The position numbers and the translations under genes are program-made. A stretch of 64,000 nucleotides of DNA from Paenibacillus sp. FSL A5-0031 (GTDB taxonomy: Bacteria; Bacillota; Bacilli; Paenibacillales; Paenibacillaceae): assembly GCF_001956295.1 (NCBI RefSeq), contig NZ_MRTD01000016.1:111378-175377 (forward strand), read 5' to 3'. Positions within the stretch are counted from its first letter, which is position 1; each line of letters opens with the position of its first letter. The notes under the pieces were generated by a model that saw only the letters and a list, made by a program, of their open reading frames with translations, searched no databases and was not told the DNA's origin. Shown in pieces: positions 1 through 9,060 of the stretch.

Positions 1-447
1 CTCCTTTGGCGTAAATACGCCAGCAATTGCCGAATGAGCAAGCATCGGCTCCAGCTTCCTAAGCTGAGCTGCATCAATAAGCTGAACTTCGGCTCCCCAT
101 TCATTTTGCCACTGCAATCTGGATTGTATGGGCAAGACGTCTGCTTCATGCATAAAAATGTTAATGCTGCCGCTCTGCACCCACTCCGTCGACATGCCGG
201 ATTGTTCCTCGATCGCTTTAATCCACGCCGGGTAGCTGCGGTGGCTGTTTAGGCACAGCTGAAAAAATGGATCGGGCTGCTCCGTATTTTCTGAAAATGG
301 AGCAAGCATGCCTGCCGCTGCGCCGGATGCTTGCCCTCCGAGCGCGCTTGGCTCAATAAGTGTTACGTTCATGCCTCTACGCGCCGACTCGAAGGCACAA
401 GACAAACCAATAATGCCGCCTCCAAGTATAATTACCGATTGGGGCAT
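1..447 (-). CDS. thiO: Glycine oxidase ThiO, N-terminal part (runs off window)
   Basis: FAD-dependent oxidase expected to convert glycine to iminoglycine (dehydroglycine) for the thiazole half of thiamine. Only the first 149 codons are in the window and the frame is open to base 1. The N-terminus is a Rossmann dinucleotide site (GGGIIGLSCA, about residues 9-18), with an acidic residue ending the second strand (TLIEP), followed by a GGQASGAAAGML stretch typical of DAAO-family oxidases (ThiO, glycine and sarcosine oxidases). The ATG overlaps the thiG stop (TAATG), so translation is probably coupled. It is the last visible gene of the riboswitch-controlled thi operon. A general glycine/D-amino acid oxidase cannot be excluded from half a protein, but the position right after thiG makes ThiO most likely. 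Confidence 0.88.
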   Translation of the reverse strand, partial: MPQSVIILGGGIIGLSCAFESARRGMNVTLIEPSALGGQASGAAAGMLAPFSENTEQPDPFFQLCLNSHRSYPAWIKAIEEQSGMSTEWVQSGSINIFMHEADVLPIQSRLQWQNEWGAEVQLIDAAQLRKLEPMLAHSAIAGVFTPKE

Positions 448-1265
448 TATTGTTCCCCTCCTGCACTAACTCCTGTTTCAAATAATGAGCCCGCCCAATC
501 GCTACTTGCAGATGCATACCGTTTTTTCGGTATGCGGCCAGCCTTCCATGCCAGTCGCCCTGCTTCAATCGCTAATCGAAACGCGCGAGCCATCATAATC
601 GGGTCCTGTGCCTTAGCGATTGGCGTATTAGCCAAGATGCCGTCCGCGCCTAGCTCCATCGCTTCCGCAGCATCCTTCGCTGATCCAATACCCGCATCGA
701 TGATGACTGGAACGCTTGACTGCTCCGCAATAAGTCCGAGGTTATAGGGATTGAGCAATCCGAGCCCTGATCCAATTGGCGAACCTCCTGGCATGATTGC
801 TGAAGCTCCTGCTTCCTCTAATTTCCGGCATAGGATTGGGTCATCGGATGTATAAGGAAGAACGATAAAACCCTCGTTTGCTAGCTGCTCCGTAGCACGC
901 AGCGTTTCTATAGGGTCAGGCAAAAGTGTGCGATGGTCTCCGCTGATCTCGACCTTAATCCAGTTGCCAAGCCCAGCTTCTCTCGCCAGGCGCGCGATTC
1001 GGACAGCCTCCTCCGCTGTTCTCGCACCAGATGTATTCGGCAAATATTGCATTTGTCTATTTTCAAAGTGTTGAAGTACCGAATCATCCTCCACACTCTC
1101 TAGATTAACCCTTCTAACCGCGAACGTAATCACCTCCGAACCGGACGCTTCAAGCGCTTGCTGCAGTACAGCAGGACTTGGAAATCGCCCCGTACCGAAC
1201 AAAAAACGCGACCGCAGCGCATGTCCTCCAATAAGAAGGACATCTTCATGATCCCAATTTCCCAA
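447..1265 (-). CDS. thiG: Thiazole synthase ThiG
   Basis: Condenses DXP, the ThiO product and sulfur carried as ThiS thiocarboxylate into the thiamine thiazole. It is a 272-residue TIM barrel, close to the usual 255-270. The Schiff-base lysine is Lys104 in WIKVEISGD. The phosphate-binding loops IMPGGSPIGSGLG and VIIDAGIGSA and the IMMARAF stretch are all present. The start is read as TTG at 1265. Its ribosome site GGAGG lies about 9 bases upstream, inside the codons for the C-terminal glycines of the preceding thiE-thiS gene. The gene overlaps thiO by one base. Its direct partner ThiS is supplied by the fused upstream gene. Confidence 0.95.
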   Translation of the reverse strand: MGNWDHEDVLLIGGHALRSRFLFGTGRFPSPAVLQQALEASGSEVITFAVRRVNLESVEDDSVLQHFENRQMQYLPNTSGARTAEEAVRIARLAREAGLGNWIKVEISGDHRTLLPDPIETLRATEQLANEGFIVLPYTSDDPILCRKLEEAGASAIMPGGSPIGSGLGLLNPYNLGLIAEQSSVPVIIDAGIGSAKDAAEAMELGADGILANTPIAKAQDPIMMARAFRLAIEAGRLAWKAGRIPKKRYASASSDWAGSLFETGVSAGGEQ

Positions 1266-1270
1266 AATAT

Positions 1271-2125
1271 TCAGCCTCCTCCGACAAAATGAACAAGTTC
1301 TATGGAGCTTCCGCCAAGTAATTCAGTTTCAGCCCACCTTGCACGTTGTACGATCATACCGTTAAGCTCAATAACGAGCTTTTTATGTTGTTGTCCCAGC
1401 TGGACGACCAGTTCTTCCACTGTTTTAGCGCTGGTCTGCTCCTCGCGTCCATTAATCTTCACTGTCTTAATTGGAAGAACATATTCAGAACGGTGGGCTT
1501 CGATTTTCTTTAAGAAAGCCTGACAAACACCAGCCGGGTCATTATGGCCAACAATGGCTGAAACTGCGCATATCCGTGTCGCTCCCGACGCTAGTACGAC
1601 ATCAACATTTTCGAGTGTGATACCGCCAATAGCCACGAACGGTATGGTTATATGATGCGCTGCTTCCCTGACATAACTTGTAGTAACAGCCGTACGGCCC
1701 GGCTTTGTTTCGGTAGGATACACGGGTCCAACGCCGATATAATCGGCTCCTTCCTGCTCAGCAGTTAGCGCTTGCTGCAGGTTATGCGTGGATATGCCAA
1801 TGATGCGGTCAGCACCAAGCCATTCTCTTGCTTTGGCAATTGGCATATCATCCTGACCCAAATGAACACCGTCAGCATCCGTCTCAAGAACAATATCAGG
1901 ATAATCATTAATGATAAGAGGCACTTTATATTTTCGCGTTAGTATTCGAAGGGCTTTGGCCTCTTCAAGCACCTCTTCCCTCGTCCCCGTTTTGTTGCGA
2001 AGCTGAACCATTTGGGCTCCGCCAATCAGCGCCTGTTCCATCACTTCAACGACTGATCTACCAGGGTGATTGGATTTCGCTGTAATGGCGTAGAGCTTGA
2101 AGTTCCGCCAGCCTTGTCTACTCAT
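1271..2125 (-). CDS. thiE-thiS: Thiamine-phosphate synthase fused to sulfur carrier ThiS
   Basis: Residues about 10-212 are thiamine-phosphate synthase, which joins hydroxymethylpyrimidine diphosphate and thiazole phosphate: QLRNK, DGVHLGQDDMP, GVGPVYPTETK and AIGGI are in place, and the Thr-Glu-Thr-Lys and DDMP motifs favour ThiE over TenI. Residues about 220-284 are a whole ThiS: VKINGREEQ, VIELNGMIVQR, and the terminal VHFVGGG whose Gly-Gly is adenylated by ThiF and thiocarboxylated. No stop or start separates the two parts. The start is uncertain: ATG at 2125 has an AAAGG 12 bases upstream; ATG at 2167 would overlap the thiF stop region without a clear ribosome site; a TTG at 2131 is also possible. 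Separate thiE and thiS genes are the rule in Bacillus, so the fusion is unusual. Confidence 0.9.
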   Translation of the reverse strand: MSRQGWRNFKLYAITAKSNHPGRSVVEVMEQALIGGAQMVQLRNKTGTREEVLEEAKALRILTRKYKVPLIINDYPDIVLETDADGVHLGQDDMPIAKAREWLGADRIIGISTHNLQQALTAEQEGADYIGVGPVYPTETKPGRTAVTTSYVREAAHHITIPFVAIGGITLENVDVVLASGATRICAVSAIVGHNDPAGVCQAFLKKIEAHRSEYVLPIKTVKINGREEQTSAKTVEELVVQLGQQHKKLVIELNGMIVQRARWAETELLGGSSIELVHFVGGG

Positions 2126-2168
2126 TCTCAAACACAACCTTTCATCAAACAAATCATTTTTTTCCATT

Positions 2169-3236
2169 TCATAAGAACGTTTTAACGAGATTAATTGCAT
2201 TCTCTGCATCCGCTGTGCCCTGCACAAGCACTCGTCCATCTGGGAAGAGAATCAGCTGCTCTCCGCTTGTAATCATCGCTTTCACTAAATACCGATTCAC
2301 GGTGAGCGTGCAGCCAAGCGCTCTCAAAGCTTGCTCTACCTCTTTTAAATCAATTGGCTTGCCTAACGTCACCTGCACCGTATCCCTACCGCATAATACG
2401 GTAGAGCTTATTTGAGTGTCTTCCGCTCTATCAGCTTCAAAACAACGCTTGTCGTCAGTTGCTCCATCAGGCGTTTGACCACAGAATGGACACTCGTTAC
2501 TGAATGCCGGAAGCTCCGATTCCCGCATTCGAAATGACCATAAATCAATGCTCAACCACGTTTTACGCAGCGCCGAATCATTGCCAGTGAGCCATTTTAT
2601 CGCCTCAGCTGCTTGCATAGATGCAATCCATTCAACCGCTGGAGCGAGTACGCCCACCGTATCGCAAGTATCTGCCTCCTGTTCCATATCATCTGCTCCG
2701 ATTAAGCAGCGCAAGCAAGCTGTCTCTCCAGGAATTAATGTTGCCTGCATGCCCTGCGCCCCAGCCACCCCGCCATAAACAAATGGGATTTGCTGTCTAA
2801 AGCATTGGTCGCTGACCAGAAGCCTTGTCGCTGCATTATCCATCCCATCAAGGACGAGATCGACTCCTCCAGCGAGAAATCCGATGTTCTGTGCATTCAC
2901 ATCCGCTACTGTCGCCATAATGTTTACACTGCTGTTAATTTGGCGAAGCCGATTGGCAGCGGCCACTGCTTTGGGCATCACAGCTAGCGCGTCCGCCTCG
3001 TCAAAAAGCATTTGGCGCTGCAAGTTGCTCGGCTCAACAAAATCCCTGTCTACCAGCCTAACTTCCCCGACACCGGCTCTTACCATATGCTGCGCAAGCG
3101 AAGCGCCTAATGCGCCTACACCGACGATAAGCACCGAGGCATCGGCCAGCTTCCGCTGGCCTGCCTCTCCAATGAAAGCAAATCTCGTTTGCCTCGAATA
3201 ACGATCGGCAAAAGCATCAAGAACAGAATCAACCAT
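2169..3236 (-). CDS. thiF: ThiF, E1-like adenylyltransferase for ThiS
   Basis: Adenylates the C-terminal glycine of ThiS. The 355-residue protein has the E1/MoeB/ThiF fold: ATP loop GVGALGASLAQ, LVDRDFVEPSNLQRQ with the adenylation Arg/Gln, DGMDNAATR, two Cys pairs (CLRC and CPFC) for structural zinc, and the candidate active-site Cys in DTCDTVGV. Beyond the core is a C-terminal domain of about 80 residues starting at LCGRDTVQV, shared with the paralogue at 14236-15312. ATG at 3236 was chosen: GGGAG lies about 8 bases upstream and the gene overlaps the thiC stop by 8 bases. A longer reading upstream lacks a ribosome site. MoeB function is possible, but its thi operon position argues for ThiF. 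Confidence 0.93.
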   Translation of the reverse strand: MVDSVLDAFADRYSRQTRFAFIGEAGQRKLADASVLIVGVGALGASLAQHMVRAGVGEVRLVDRDFVEPSNLQRQMLFDEADALAVMPKAVAAANRLRQINSSVNIMATVADVNAQNIGFLAGGVDLVLDGMDNAATRLLVSDQCFRQQIPFVYGGVAGAQGMQATLIPGETACLRCLIGADDMEQEADTCDTVGVLAPAVEWIASMQAAEAIKWLTGNDSALRKTWLSIDLWSFRMRESELPAFSNECPFCGQTPDGATDDKRCFEADRAEDTQISSTVLCGRDTVQVTLGKPIDLKEVEQALRALGCTLTVNRYLVKAMITSGEQLILFPDGRVLVQGTADAENAINLVKTFL

Positions 3237-4992
3237 AAATCTTGCTCCCTGCCGCCTTGAATGCATCTGATTTTTCCTTCATTCCCGCTTCAATGGCTTC
3301 CGTTGTTTCCATATCGTTTTGCGCGGCATACTCTCTTATATCTTGGGTGATTCGCATGCTGCAAAACTTCGGCCCGCACATGGAGCAGAAATGAGCAGAT
3401 TTCGCTGCATCAGCCGGAAGCGTCTCATCGTGATAAGCCATCGCACGCTCTGGATCAAGCGACAGGTGGAATTGATCCCGCCAACGAAACTCGAATCGAG
3501 CTTTGGACAATGCATCATCACGCAGCTTCGCTCCCCGGTGCCCTTTCGCCAAGTCAGCTGCATGAGCTGCGATTTTGTACGTAATAACGCCTTCCTTCAC
3601 ATCCTCCTTATTCGGGAGGCCAAGGTGCTCCTTCGGTGTTACATAACAAAGCATCGCCGTGCCGAACCATCCAATCATCGCAGCTCCAATTGCTGAAGTA
3701 ATATGATCATAGCCTGGCGCGATATCGGTCGTTAGCGGTCCTAATGTATAGAAAGGCGCTTCATCGCATACTTCCAGCTGACGATCCATATTTTCTTTAA
3801 TCAAATGCATAGGCACATGGCCAGGGCCTTCAATCATGACTTGAACATCATGTTTCCATGCAATCTTCGTTAGCTCACCAAGTGTATCCAGCTCAGCAAA
3901 CTGAGCAGCGTCATTGGCATCTGCAATAGAACCGGGTCTCAGGCCGTCACCGAGCGAGAATGATACGTCGTATGCTTTCATAATTTCACAAATGTCTTCA
4001 AAATGCGTATATAGGAAATTTTCCTTATGATGTGCCAGGCACCAAGCTGCCATAATTGATCCGCCTCGCGAGACAATACCCGTAACGCGCTTTGCCGTGA
4101 GTGGTATGTAGCGCAGCAGCACACCTGCATGAATCGTAAAATAGTCGACGCCCTGCTCGGCTTGTTCAATAAGCGTATCGCGGAATACTTCCCAGCAAAG
4201 ATCTTCTGCTTTGCCGTTCACTTTCTCCAGCGCCTGATAAATGGGCACTGTGCCAACTGGAACTGGAGAATTCCGCACGATCCACTCCCTCGTCGTATGG
4301 ATGTTTTTCCCTGTGGACAAATCCATAATCGTATCGGCTCCCCAGCGAGTCGCCCAAGTCATCTTCTCCACTTCCTCTTCAATCGAAGAAGCTACAGCAG
4401 AGTTGCCGATATTAGCATTGATTTTAACGTGGAACTGCCGCCCAATAATCATCGGCTCACTTTCAGGATGGTTGATGTTCGTCGGAATAATGGCACGGCC
4501 GGCCGCGATCTCGCTGCGTACAAATTCTGCACTCATCCCTTCACGAATAGCGATGTATTCCATCTCAGAAGTAATGATCCCTTTGCGAGCGTAATGAAGC
4601 TGCGTAACATTTTGCCCTGTTTTGGCACGAAGCGGTTTCCTCGTTAACCCTGGGAATCGTTCCGCGCCACGCTGCTCTGCTTTTTCAGCCGAAATAAATC
4701 CGTTATCCTCCGGTTTGATTTCTCTGCCCTCATAGGGCTCTACATCACTACGCTCCAAGATCCATTCGCTGCGAATACCGGGCAAACCGCGCCGAACATC
4801 TGCCTCATACGTTTCATCGGTATAAGGACCGCTTGCATCATAAACTCTTACAGGTTCATTCGGCAGCTCTTCACCATTTCTGCCAGTACTAGCTTCAAGT
4901 GCAATTTCTCTCATCGGAACACGGATGTTTCCCTTTGAGCCCTCGACGTACACCTTGCGGCTGCCCGGAAGCGGAGTAGAAAAAATAGACAT
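3229..4992 (-). CDS. thiC: Phosphomethylpyrimidine synthase ThiC
   Basis: Radical-SAM enzyme rearranging aminoimidazole ribotide to hydroxymethylpyrimidine phosphate, the first committed pyrimidine step of thiamine synthesis. It is 587 residues, the usual length for Bacillales. The C-terminal cluster motif CSMCGPKFC (CX2CX4C) binds the [4Fe-4S] cluster. The ThiC-typical blocks INANIGNSAV, TIHAGVLLRYIP, VSRGGSIMAAWC, SLGDGLRPGS and EGPGHVPMHLI are all present. ATG at 4992 follows an AGGAGG 9 bases upstream. It is the first gene after the TPP riboswitch and its terminator, so its expression should fall when thiamine pyrophosphate is plentiful. Confidence 0.98.
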   Translation of the reverse strand: MSIFSTPLPGSRKVYVEGSKGNIRVPMREIALEASTGRNGEELPNEPVRVYDASGPYTDETYEADVRRGLPGIRSEWILERSDVEPYEGREIKPEDNGFISAEKAEQRGAERFPGLTRKPLRAKTGQNVTQLHYARKGIITSEMEYIAIREGMSAEFVRSEIAAGRAIIPTNINHPESEPMIIGRQFHVKINANIGNSAVASSIEEEVEKMTWATRWGADTIMDLSTGKNIHTTREWIVRNSPVPVGTVPIYQALEKVNGKAEDLCWEVFRDTLIEQAEQGVDYFTIHAGVLLRYIPLTAKRVTGIVSRGGSIMAAWCLAHHKENFLYTHFEDICEIMKAYDVSFSLGDGLRPGSIADANDAAQFAELDTLGELTKIAWKHDVQVMIEGPGHVPMHLIKENMDRQLEVCDEAPFYTLGPLTTDIAPGYDHITSAIGAAMIGWFGTAMLCYVTPKEHLGLPNKEDVKEGVITYKIAAHAADLAKGHRGAKLRDDALSKARFEFRWRDQFHLSLDPERAMAYHDETLPADAAKSAHFCSMCGPKFCSMRITQDIREYAAQNDMETTEAIEAGMKEKSDAFKAAGSKIYG

Positions 4993-5157
4993 AACAAAAA
5001 CCTCCTAATGGAATAATAGAATTCCTCCTGGAGGCATACGCAAGCATATGAGAAAGTTTAAAACACCGCTGCTATACAAGTAGCTAGGCTACTACAAGAG
5101 CTGCAATCGCTGGAGCGTGCATGGCGGCCACAAAGCTTTATCGATTCACTGGCGCCA

Positions 5158-5188
5158 AACAAAAAAACCGCTCCAGCAAAGGAGCGGT
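5158..5188 (-). terminator. Intrinsic terminator in the thiC leader
   Basis: On the minus strand the 7-bp stem CCGCTCC/GGAGCGG closes a six-base loop and is followed by seven Ts. It sits between the TPP aptamer and thiC, about 130 bases after the aptamer, where ligand binding would be expected to favour it. I infer transcription attenuation as the control mechanism. Confidence 0.88.
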
Positions 5189-5315
5189 CGAAGAGTGTCG
5201 TCATGCGAGTGTTATCTTGCAAGGGTTTCCCCTAAGCAGATAAAGTCATGCCGCATAAGCTGAGGCTTCAGCAGATTTCGGCAGAGCTTTCACGCGCAAA
5301 GCATAAACGCACAAT

Positions 5316-5404
5316 CCCACTTTCCTACGCTGGCATAACCCAGATCAGGTTCAAAGGGACCAAAGCGATTCGCTTTATCTCAGCCATTACGGCGCCCCTA
5401 GTGG
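5316..5404 (-). ncRNA. TPP riboswitch (THI element)
   Basis: The minus strand carries the conserved THI-box core: AGGGGCGCC at the 5' side, GGCTGAGATAAAGC, a short variable P3 hairpin (AAAGCG/CGCTTT), then ACCTGATCTGGGTTATGCC and GCGTAGGAAAGTG at the 3' side. It lies between a strong promoter and thiC, as in other Bacillales thi operons. Confidence 0.97.
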
Positions 5405-5417
5405 ATTTCCTTGTTTG

Positions 5418-5447
5418 ACTATACCGTTTAGTAAAGAAGGGTGTCAA
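5418..5447 (-). promoter_or_regulatory. Sigma-A-type promoter of the thi operon
   Basis: On the minus strand a perfect -35 TTGACA (5447-5442) and a -10 TATAGT (5423-5418) are separated by 18 bases. The aptamer begins about 14 bases after the -10 box, so transcription would start just upstream of the riboswitch. Confidence 0.88.
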
Positions 5448-5483
5448 CCCTCTATTTTCCAAACCGCGGAAAAATACAGCCTG

Positions 5484-6641
5484 CTACAGTCCGCTTTCCT
5501 TCAGCAGCCTTACCCATCGATCAGCGGTGTGACGCCATGTGAATGTCTGCTCCACACGCTCGCGGCTGCGGCGTCCCAGCTTCTGCCTGAGCTGTTTATC
5601 GCGAAGCAGCAGATGCAGCTTTTCTCGCAGCTCTCGCTCGATATGAAGCTGATTGACCAAATAGCCCGTTTCGCCATTACGGATAATTTCTTTCATTCCG
5701 CCTGCACGTGTTGCGACTACCGGAACGCCGCAGGACATCGCCTCAACATTAACGAGCCCAAATGCCTCCCTCTGTCCAGATGGAACGACCGCTACATCAG
5801 CAACGAGCATCCAGCTGGGCACTTCCGAATGCGGCACGTAGGGCACAAAACGAACATGACCCGGACATTTGCGTCCAAGCTGTTCAAGTTTGCGCGCATA
5901 AGCCGTTTTGCGATGCGAGCCATAAAATGGGCTCCCTACGATGATAACGACGAGCTCCGGGTGGCTTTTGGCAAGCTGCGGCACGATATTGAGAAGATGA
6001 TGAACGCCCTTAAGCGGAATAAGCCTCCCCATAAAAAGCACCACTTTTTTACCATTCAATCCTCTCTTTTGCCTTAAACTCTCCCGTTTAGCGGCTCCTT
6101 CGGAGGAATATTGTGAAGGGAACCTGGCCGTATCTACCCCAGGATAAATGACTCGCAGCTTCGAAGCGACCTCTGGCGCTTTCGACACTACAATTCGCCT
6201 TAGAAACTCGCTATTAACGATGATTCTATCTGCTGCCTGCAAGCACTTATGCAAGTTTGCAGAAGAAATATAGGAGGGTGAAATGAAGGTGGAGGAATGC
6301 AAATAAAGCCAGACTCGTTTGCCTGGATTCAAACGCTTCATCGTTAGCACAAATTGGGGACGATTCTCAACGTCGATGACGTGAGGAGAAAAACGGTGAA
6401 CCGCATGTCCTACCTCTTGAATATATCGCTGCTTATTGCCCGCTGCAAACCGTTCACAAACAACACCGTTAAATTGTCCTTGACGAGGCAATCGCTTGCT
6501 CAGTCTTCCAAAAATACGAGGTTCCGCGTAAGGCTTAAGCAGCGGGGCAAATTTCTCTACCACTCGCTCAACCGAGCTGCTTCCTGATGATGGAATCGGG
6601 AAGGAGCCTGGAGTTACAATTGCTACTTTTATAGGTGCCAT
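5484..6641 (-). CDS. GT4-family glycosyltransferase, spore-coat CotSA-like
   Basis: A 385-residue GT-B retaining glycosyltransferase that would transfer a sugar from a nucleotide donor. The N-terminus IVTPGSFPIPSSGSSSVE is the glycine/serine-rich acceptor-side loop. The C-terminal donor domain has FMGRLIPLKGVHHLL (about residue 205) and the E-X7-E signature in REAFGLVNVEAMSCGVPVVA, followed by GYLV. Length and N-terminus resemble Bacillus spore-coat proteins CotSA and YtcC, so a role in coat or envelope polysaccharide is plausible, but acceptor and donor cannot be read from sequence. ATG at 6641 has a GGAGG 11 bases upstream. It is separate from the thi operon, whose promoter lies just past its stop. 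Confidence 0.8.
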   Translation of the reverse strand: MAPIKVAIVTPGSFPIPSSGSSSVERVVEKFAPLLKPYAEPRIFGRLSKRLPRQGQFNGVVCERFAAGNKQRYIQEVGHAVHRFSPHVIDVENRPQFVLTMKRLNPGKRVWLYLHSSTFISPSYISSANLHKCLQAADRIIVNSEFLRRIVVSKAPEVASKLRVIYPGVDTARFPSQYSSEGAAKRESLRQKRGLNGKKVVLFMGRLIPLKGVHHLLNIVPQLAKSHPELVVIIVGSPFYGSHRKTAYARKLEQLGRKCPGHVRFVPYVPHSEVPSWMLVADVAVVPSGQREAFGLVNVEAMSCGVPVVATRAGGMKEIIRNGETGYLVNQLHIERELREKLHLLLRDKQLRQKLGRRSRERVEQTFTWRHTADRWVRLLKESGL

Positions 6642-6725
6642 CTATTCGTATGCCTCCTGCATGATCTGCTTTTTTTTGCAGTATCATACGTATCTAGCAG
6701 CGGCTTTGGCACGGCTTTTCCAAGG

Positions 6726-7757
6726 CTATAGCTTGAATTTCATTTGGAATAGTCCAGCTCTTCGAGCTGCCATATAGATGATCACGACAAGCGGTCCGAT
6801 GAATACACCGATAACACCGACGAGCTTGAAGCCGACATAAAGACTTACAAGCGCTGACAATGAGCCGATCCCTACAGAATCACCGAGAATTTTAGGCTCA
6901 ACGATGCGGCGGAATACGGTAATCACTAGAAATAGAATAATTAGCCCTACCCCAACAAAAACATTGCCCGTCAGCAGCAAATAGCTTCCCCATGGCACAA
7001 GTACAGAACCTGTTCCAAGAATCGGCATAATATCAACAATGATAATAAGCAGCGCGATAGCAAGCGGATATTTGACATTAAGGATGAGCAAACCGATCAA
7101 CGAAATGATGTAGGTGAGTGCACTCAAAATAAACTGCGAACGCAGGAAACCAAAAATCGACTTCTTGAGATTGTTCAGCACATCATTGACCTGGGGCTGC
7201 GATTTTTCTTCAAATAACGAAAGCACCGTTGCCTTCATCGTATTTAGACTGAAGCTCATCATGTATACCGCTACCAAGAAGACGATAAAGAAGATGAACA
7301 TGCCCGGGATGCTTGAGGCGAATGCGATAACGGTGTTCGATAACGTACCCACCATTTTCGTTAATGTACTCGTTAGCTCCATTAGCCACTTCTCTAACGT
7401 TTCAATGGCGTCAGGAGGGAAGTTTTGATATAACGATTGTGCCTGAAACATGAGATCGTCTACCATCCCATTGGCGTTCTCGAAGTATTGGGGCACTTTT
7501 TTGAAAAAGGCTATTAATTCGGCTACCACTTTCACACCAAGCAGCGCGATTAGTCCGATGAGAATAACCGTAAATAGGCTGCTTGATATTGTAGCTGCCA
7601 CCAGCCGATTCATTCGGAATTTTTTCATAAACAGCTGATTAAGCGGCTCAAGAAAAATAGCTACAACAAGCGCAAGCAAGAAAGGAGCACCTACCGTAAA
7701 AAACAGATAGAGCAACAATAACCCTAAAGCGATAAATACGATTGTCTTAATAGACAC
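6726..7757 (-). CDS. AI-2E family transporter, YtvI-like membrane protein
   Basis: A 343-residue membrane protein with the hydrophobic pattern of the PF01594 (UPF0118/AI-2E exporter) family: two N-terminal helices, a helix near 60-80, an extended soluble region (about 85-145), then a cluster of helices from about 150 to the end. The family motif around DIMPILGTGSVLVPWG is present. B. subtilis YtvI of this family is a sporulation membrane protein; others export quorum signals or ions. The start is GTG at 7757, with GGAGGAG five bases upstream. The substrate is not predictable. Confidence 0.85.
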   Translation of the reverse strand: MSIKTIVFIALGLLLLYLFFTVGAPFLLALVVAIFLEPLNQLFMKKFRMNRLVAATISSSLFTVILIGLIALLGVKVVAELIAFFKKVPQYFENANGMVDDLMFQAQSLYQNFPPDAIETLEKWLMELTSTLTKMVGTLSNTVIAFASSIPGMFIFFIVFLVAVYMMSFSLNTMKATVLSLFEEKSQPQVNDVLNNLKKSIFGFLRSQFILSALTYIISLIGLLILNVKYPLAIALLIIIVDIMPILGTGSVLVPWGSYLLLTGNVFVGVGLIILFLVITVFRRIVEPKILGDSVGIGSLSALVSLYVGFKLVGVIGVFIGPLVVIIYMAARRAGLFQMKFKL

Positions 7758-7821
7758 AGCTTCTCCTCCTCTCTATTCTTTTATATGCACTTTACGCCAC
7801 TCTTAAACCAGCTCTTTCATA

Positions 7822-8961
7822 CTAATCCAGCACTGCGCTGCGCTCATGGAAATTAACATCTTTATAGTACATATCCTTAACAAGGAGGTTAGGTCCGCAG
7901 CATGAAGCGACCGGGCAGTGACAATTCACACTTTGCGCAAGGGAATGGTCCAGCCATTTATCAAATAAATCCTCCAATTTGGACGAACCGATGTTGCCAA
8001 AAGCGGGCACGTCAGAAAAGTCAGTAACAAATACATCACCTGTAAACAAGTTTACGTTCAGCCGATTGCGGCCGTCAGGATCGTTGCGTACCGTCACATT
8101 TGGCTCATTCGCTAATCTTCGCAGCAGCTCACGTTCTGATTTGCTGTCGCTGCATGGATAAAAGGGAAGTGTGCCAAACAGCATCCAAACGGATTGGTCG
8201 CGCGCTTTCAACAAGCGTTCAATTGCTTCCAACATTTGCTCACGTGAGAGAACCGGTAAATCCTTCGCAAAAGAGCTAGGATACATCGGATGCACCTCAT
8301 GCCTCTGACATCCCATATCCACGATCAGCTGATGAATCTCATCAATTTTGTTATACGTTTTGTAATTGATCATAGACTCCGCAGAAACGAGTACACCTGT
8401 CTCGCTAAGGCGACGCGTGTTTTCGATCATTCGTTCATAAAGCTTGGTCGCAGCTTCGAGCGATACATGGTGGTTGGCTTTCGCAAATCCAATTTGGTGA
8501 AAATCTTCCGGAGACGTGTAGTTAAACGAAATGTGCATGACATCTAGATAAGGAGCTAGCTGCTCATAACGGCTGTAAGGCAGCGTCACGTTCGAATTGA
8601 TTTGGGAGCGAATGCCGCGGCTGCGGGCGTATTGAAGCAACGGCACCATGTAATCACGAACCGTTCGGTCGGAGAAGGATGGCTCCCCGCCTGTAATGCT
8701 TATCGTTTCGAGATGCTCCACTTCATCCAGTCGGTCCAGCATCTGCTTAAGCGGAAGCTTGGCGGGTTCTGTCATTACTAGTGTATCTCCAACCGCGCAA
8801 TGCTCGCATCGCATATTGCATAGGTTGGAAACGGTCATTTCGACGCTTGTTAAGCGATGTCTTCCATATTGCTGCAACGAACGAATGGGATCCCACGGAT
8901 CATTCGTTGGCGAAAGTGTGGATAACGGTGTTCTTGATTGTTGAAATTGTATTGTGTTCAT
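7822..8961 (-). CDS. yfkAB: Radical SAM protein YfkAB
   Basis: A 379-residue radical SAM enzyme. The cluster motif CNMRCEHC (Cys48, Cys52, Cys55) is followed by the SAM-binding TGGEPSF. The C-terminus has extra cysteines (NCHCPVASCCGPN) that could hold a second cluster. The whole architecture matches the YfkAB family known from Bacillus, which has a CxxxCxxC protein pattern and unknown substrate. In B. subtilis the gene is split into yfkA and yfkB in older annotations; here it is a single intact frame. The ribosome site is weak (AGGTG, about 12 bases upstream). No obvious operon partner. Confidence 0.9.
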   Translation of the reverse strand: MNTIQFQQSRTPLSTLSPTNDPWDPIRSLQQYGRHRLTSVEMTVSNLCNMRCEHCAVGDTLVMTEPAKLPLKQMLDRLDEVEHLETISITGGEPSFSDRTVRDYMVPLLQYARSRGIRSQINSNVTLPYSRYEQLAPYLDVMHISFNYTSPEDFHQIGFAKANHHVSLEAATKLYERMIENTRRLSETGVLVSAESMINYKTYNKIDEIHQLIVDMGCQRHEVHPMYPSSFAKDLPVLSREQMLEAIERLLKARDQSVWMLFGTLPFYPCSDSKSERELLRRLANEPNVTVRNDPDGRNRLNVNLFTGDVFVTDFSDVPAFGNIGSSKLEDLFDKWLDHSLAQSVNCHCPVASCCGPNLLVKDMYYKDVNFHERSAVLD

Positions 8962-9060
8962 TTTTTCTTCAGCACCTGACTTATTTTCTGGAATGAATCA
9001 TTCTTTAGTTATTGTAATGCGCGACTGCAAAGGAAGCAAATAAAACGGCAAAAAAAGAAG

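Noticed and set aside
5415..6077. Plus-strand 220-codon frame opposite the glycosyltransferase
   Set aside because: Antisense shadow; the minus-strand protein has a full GT4 signature and a ribosome site.
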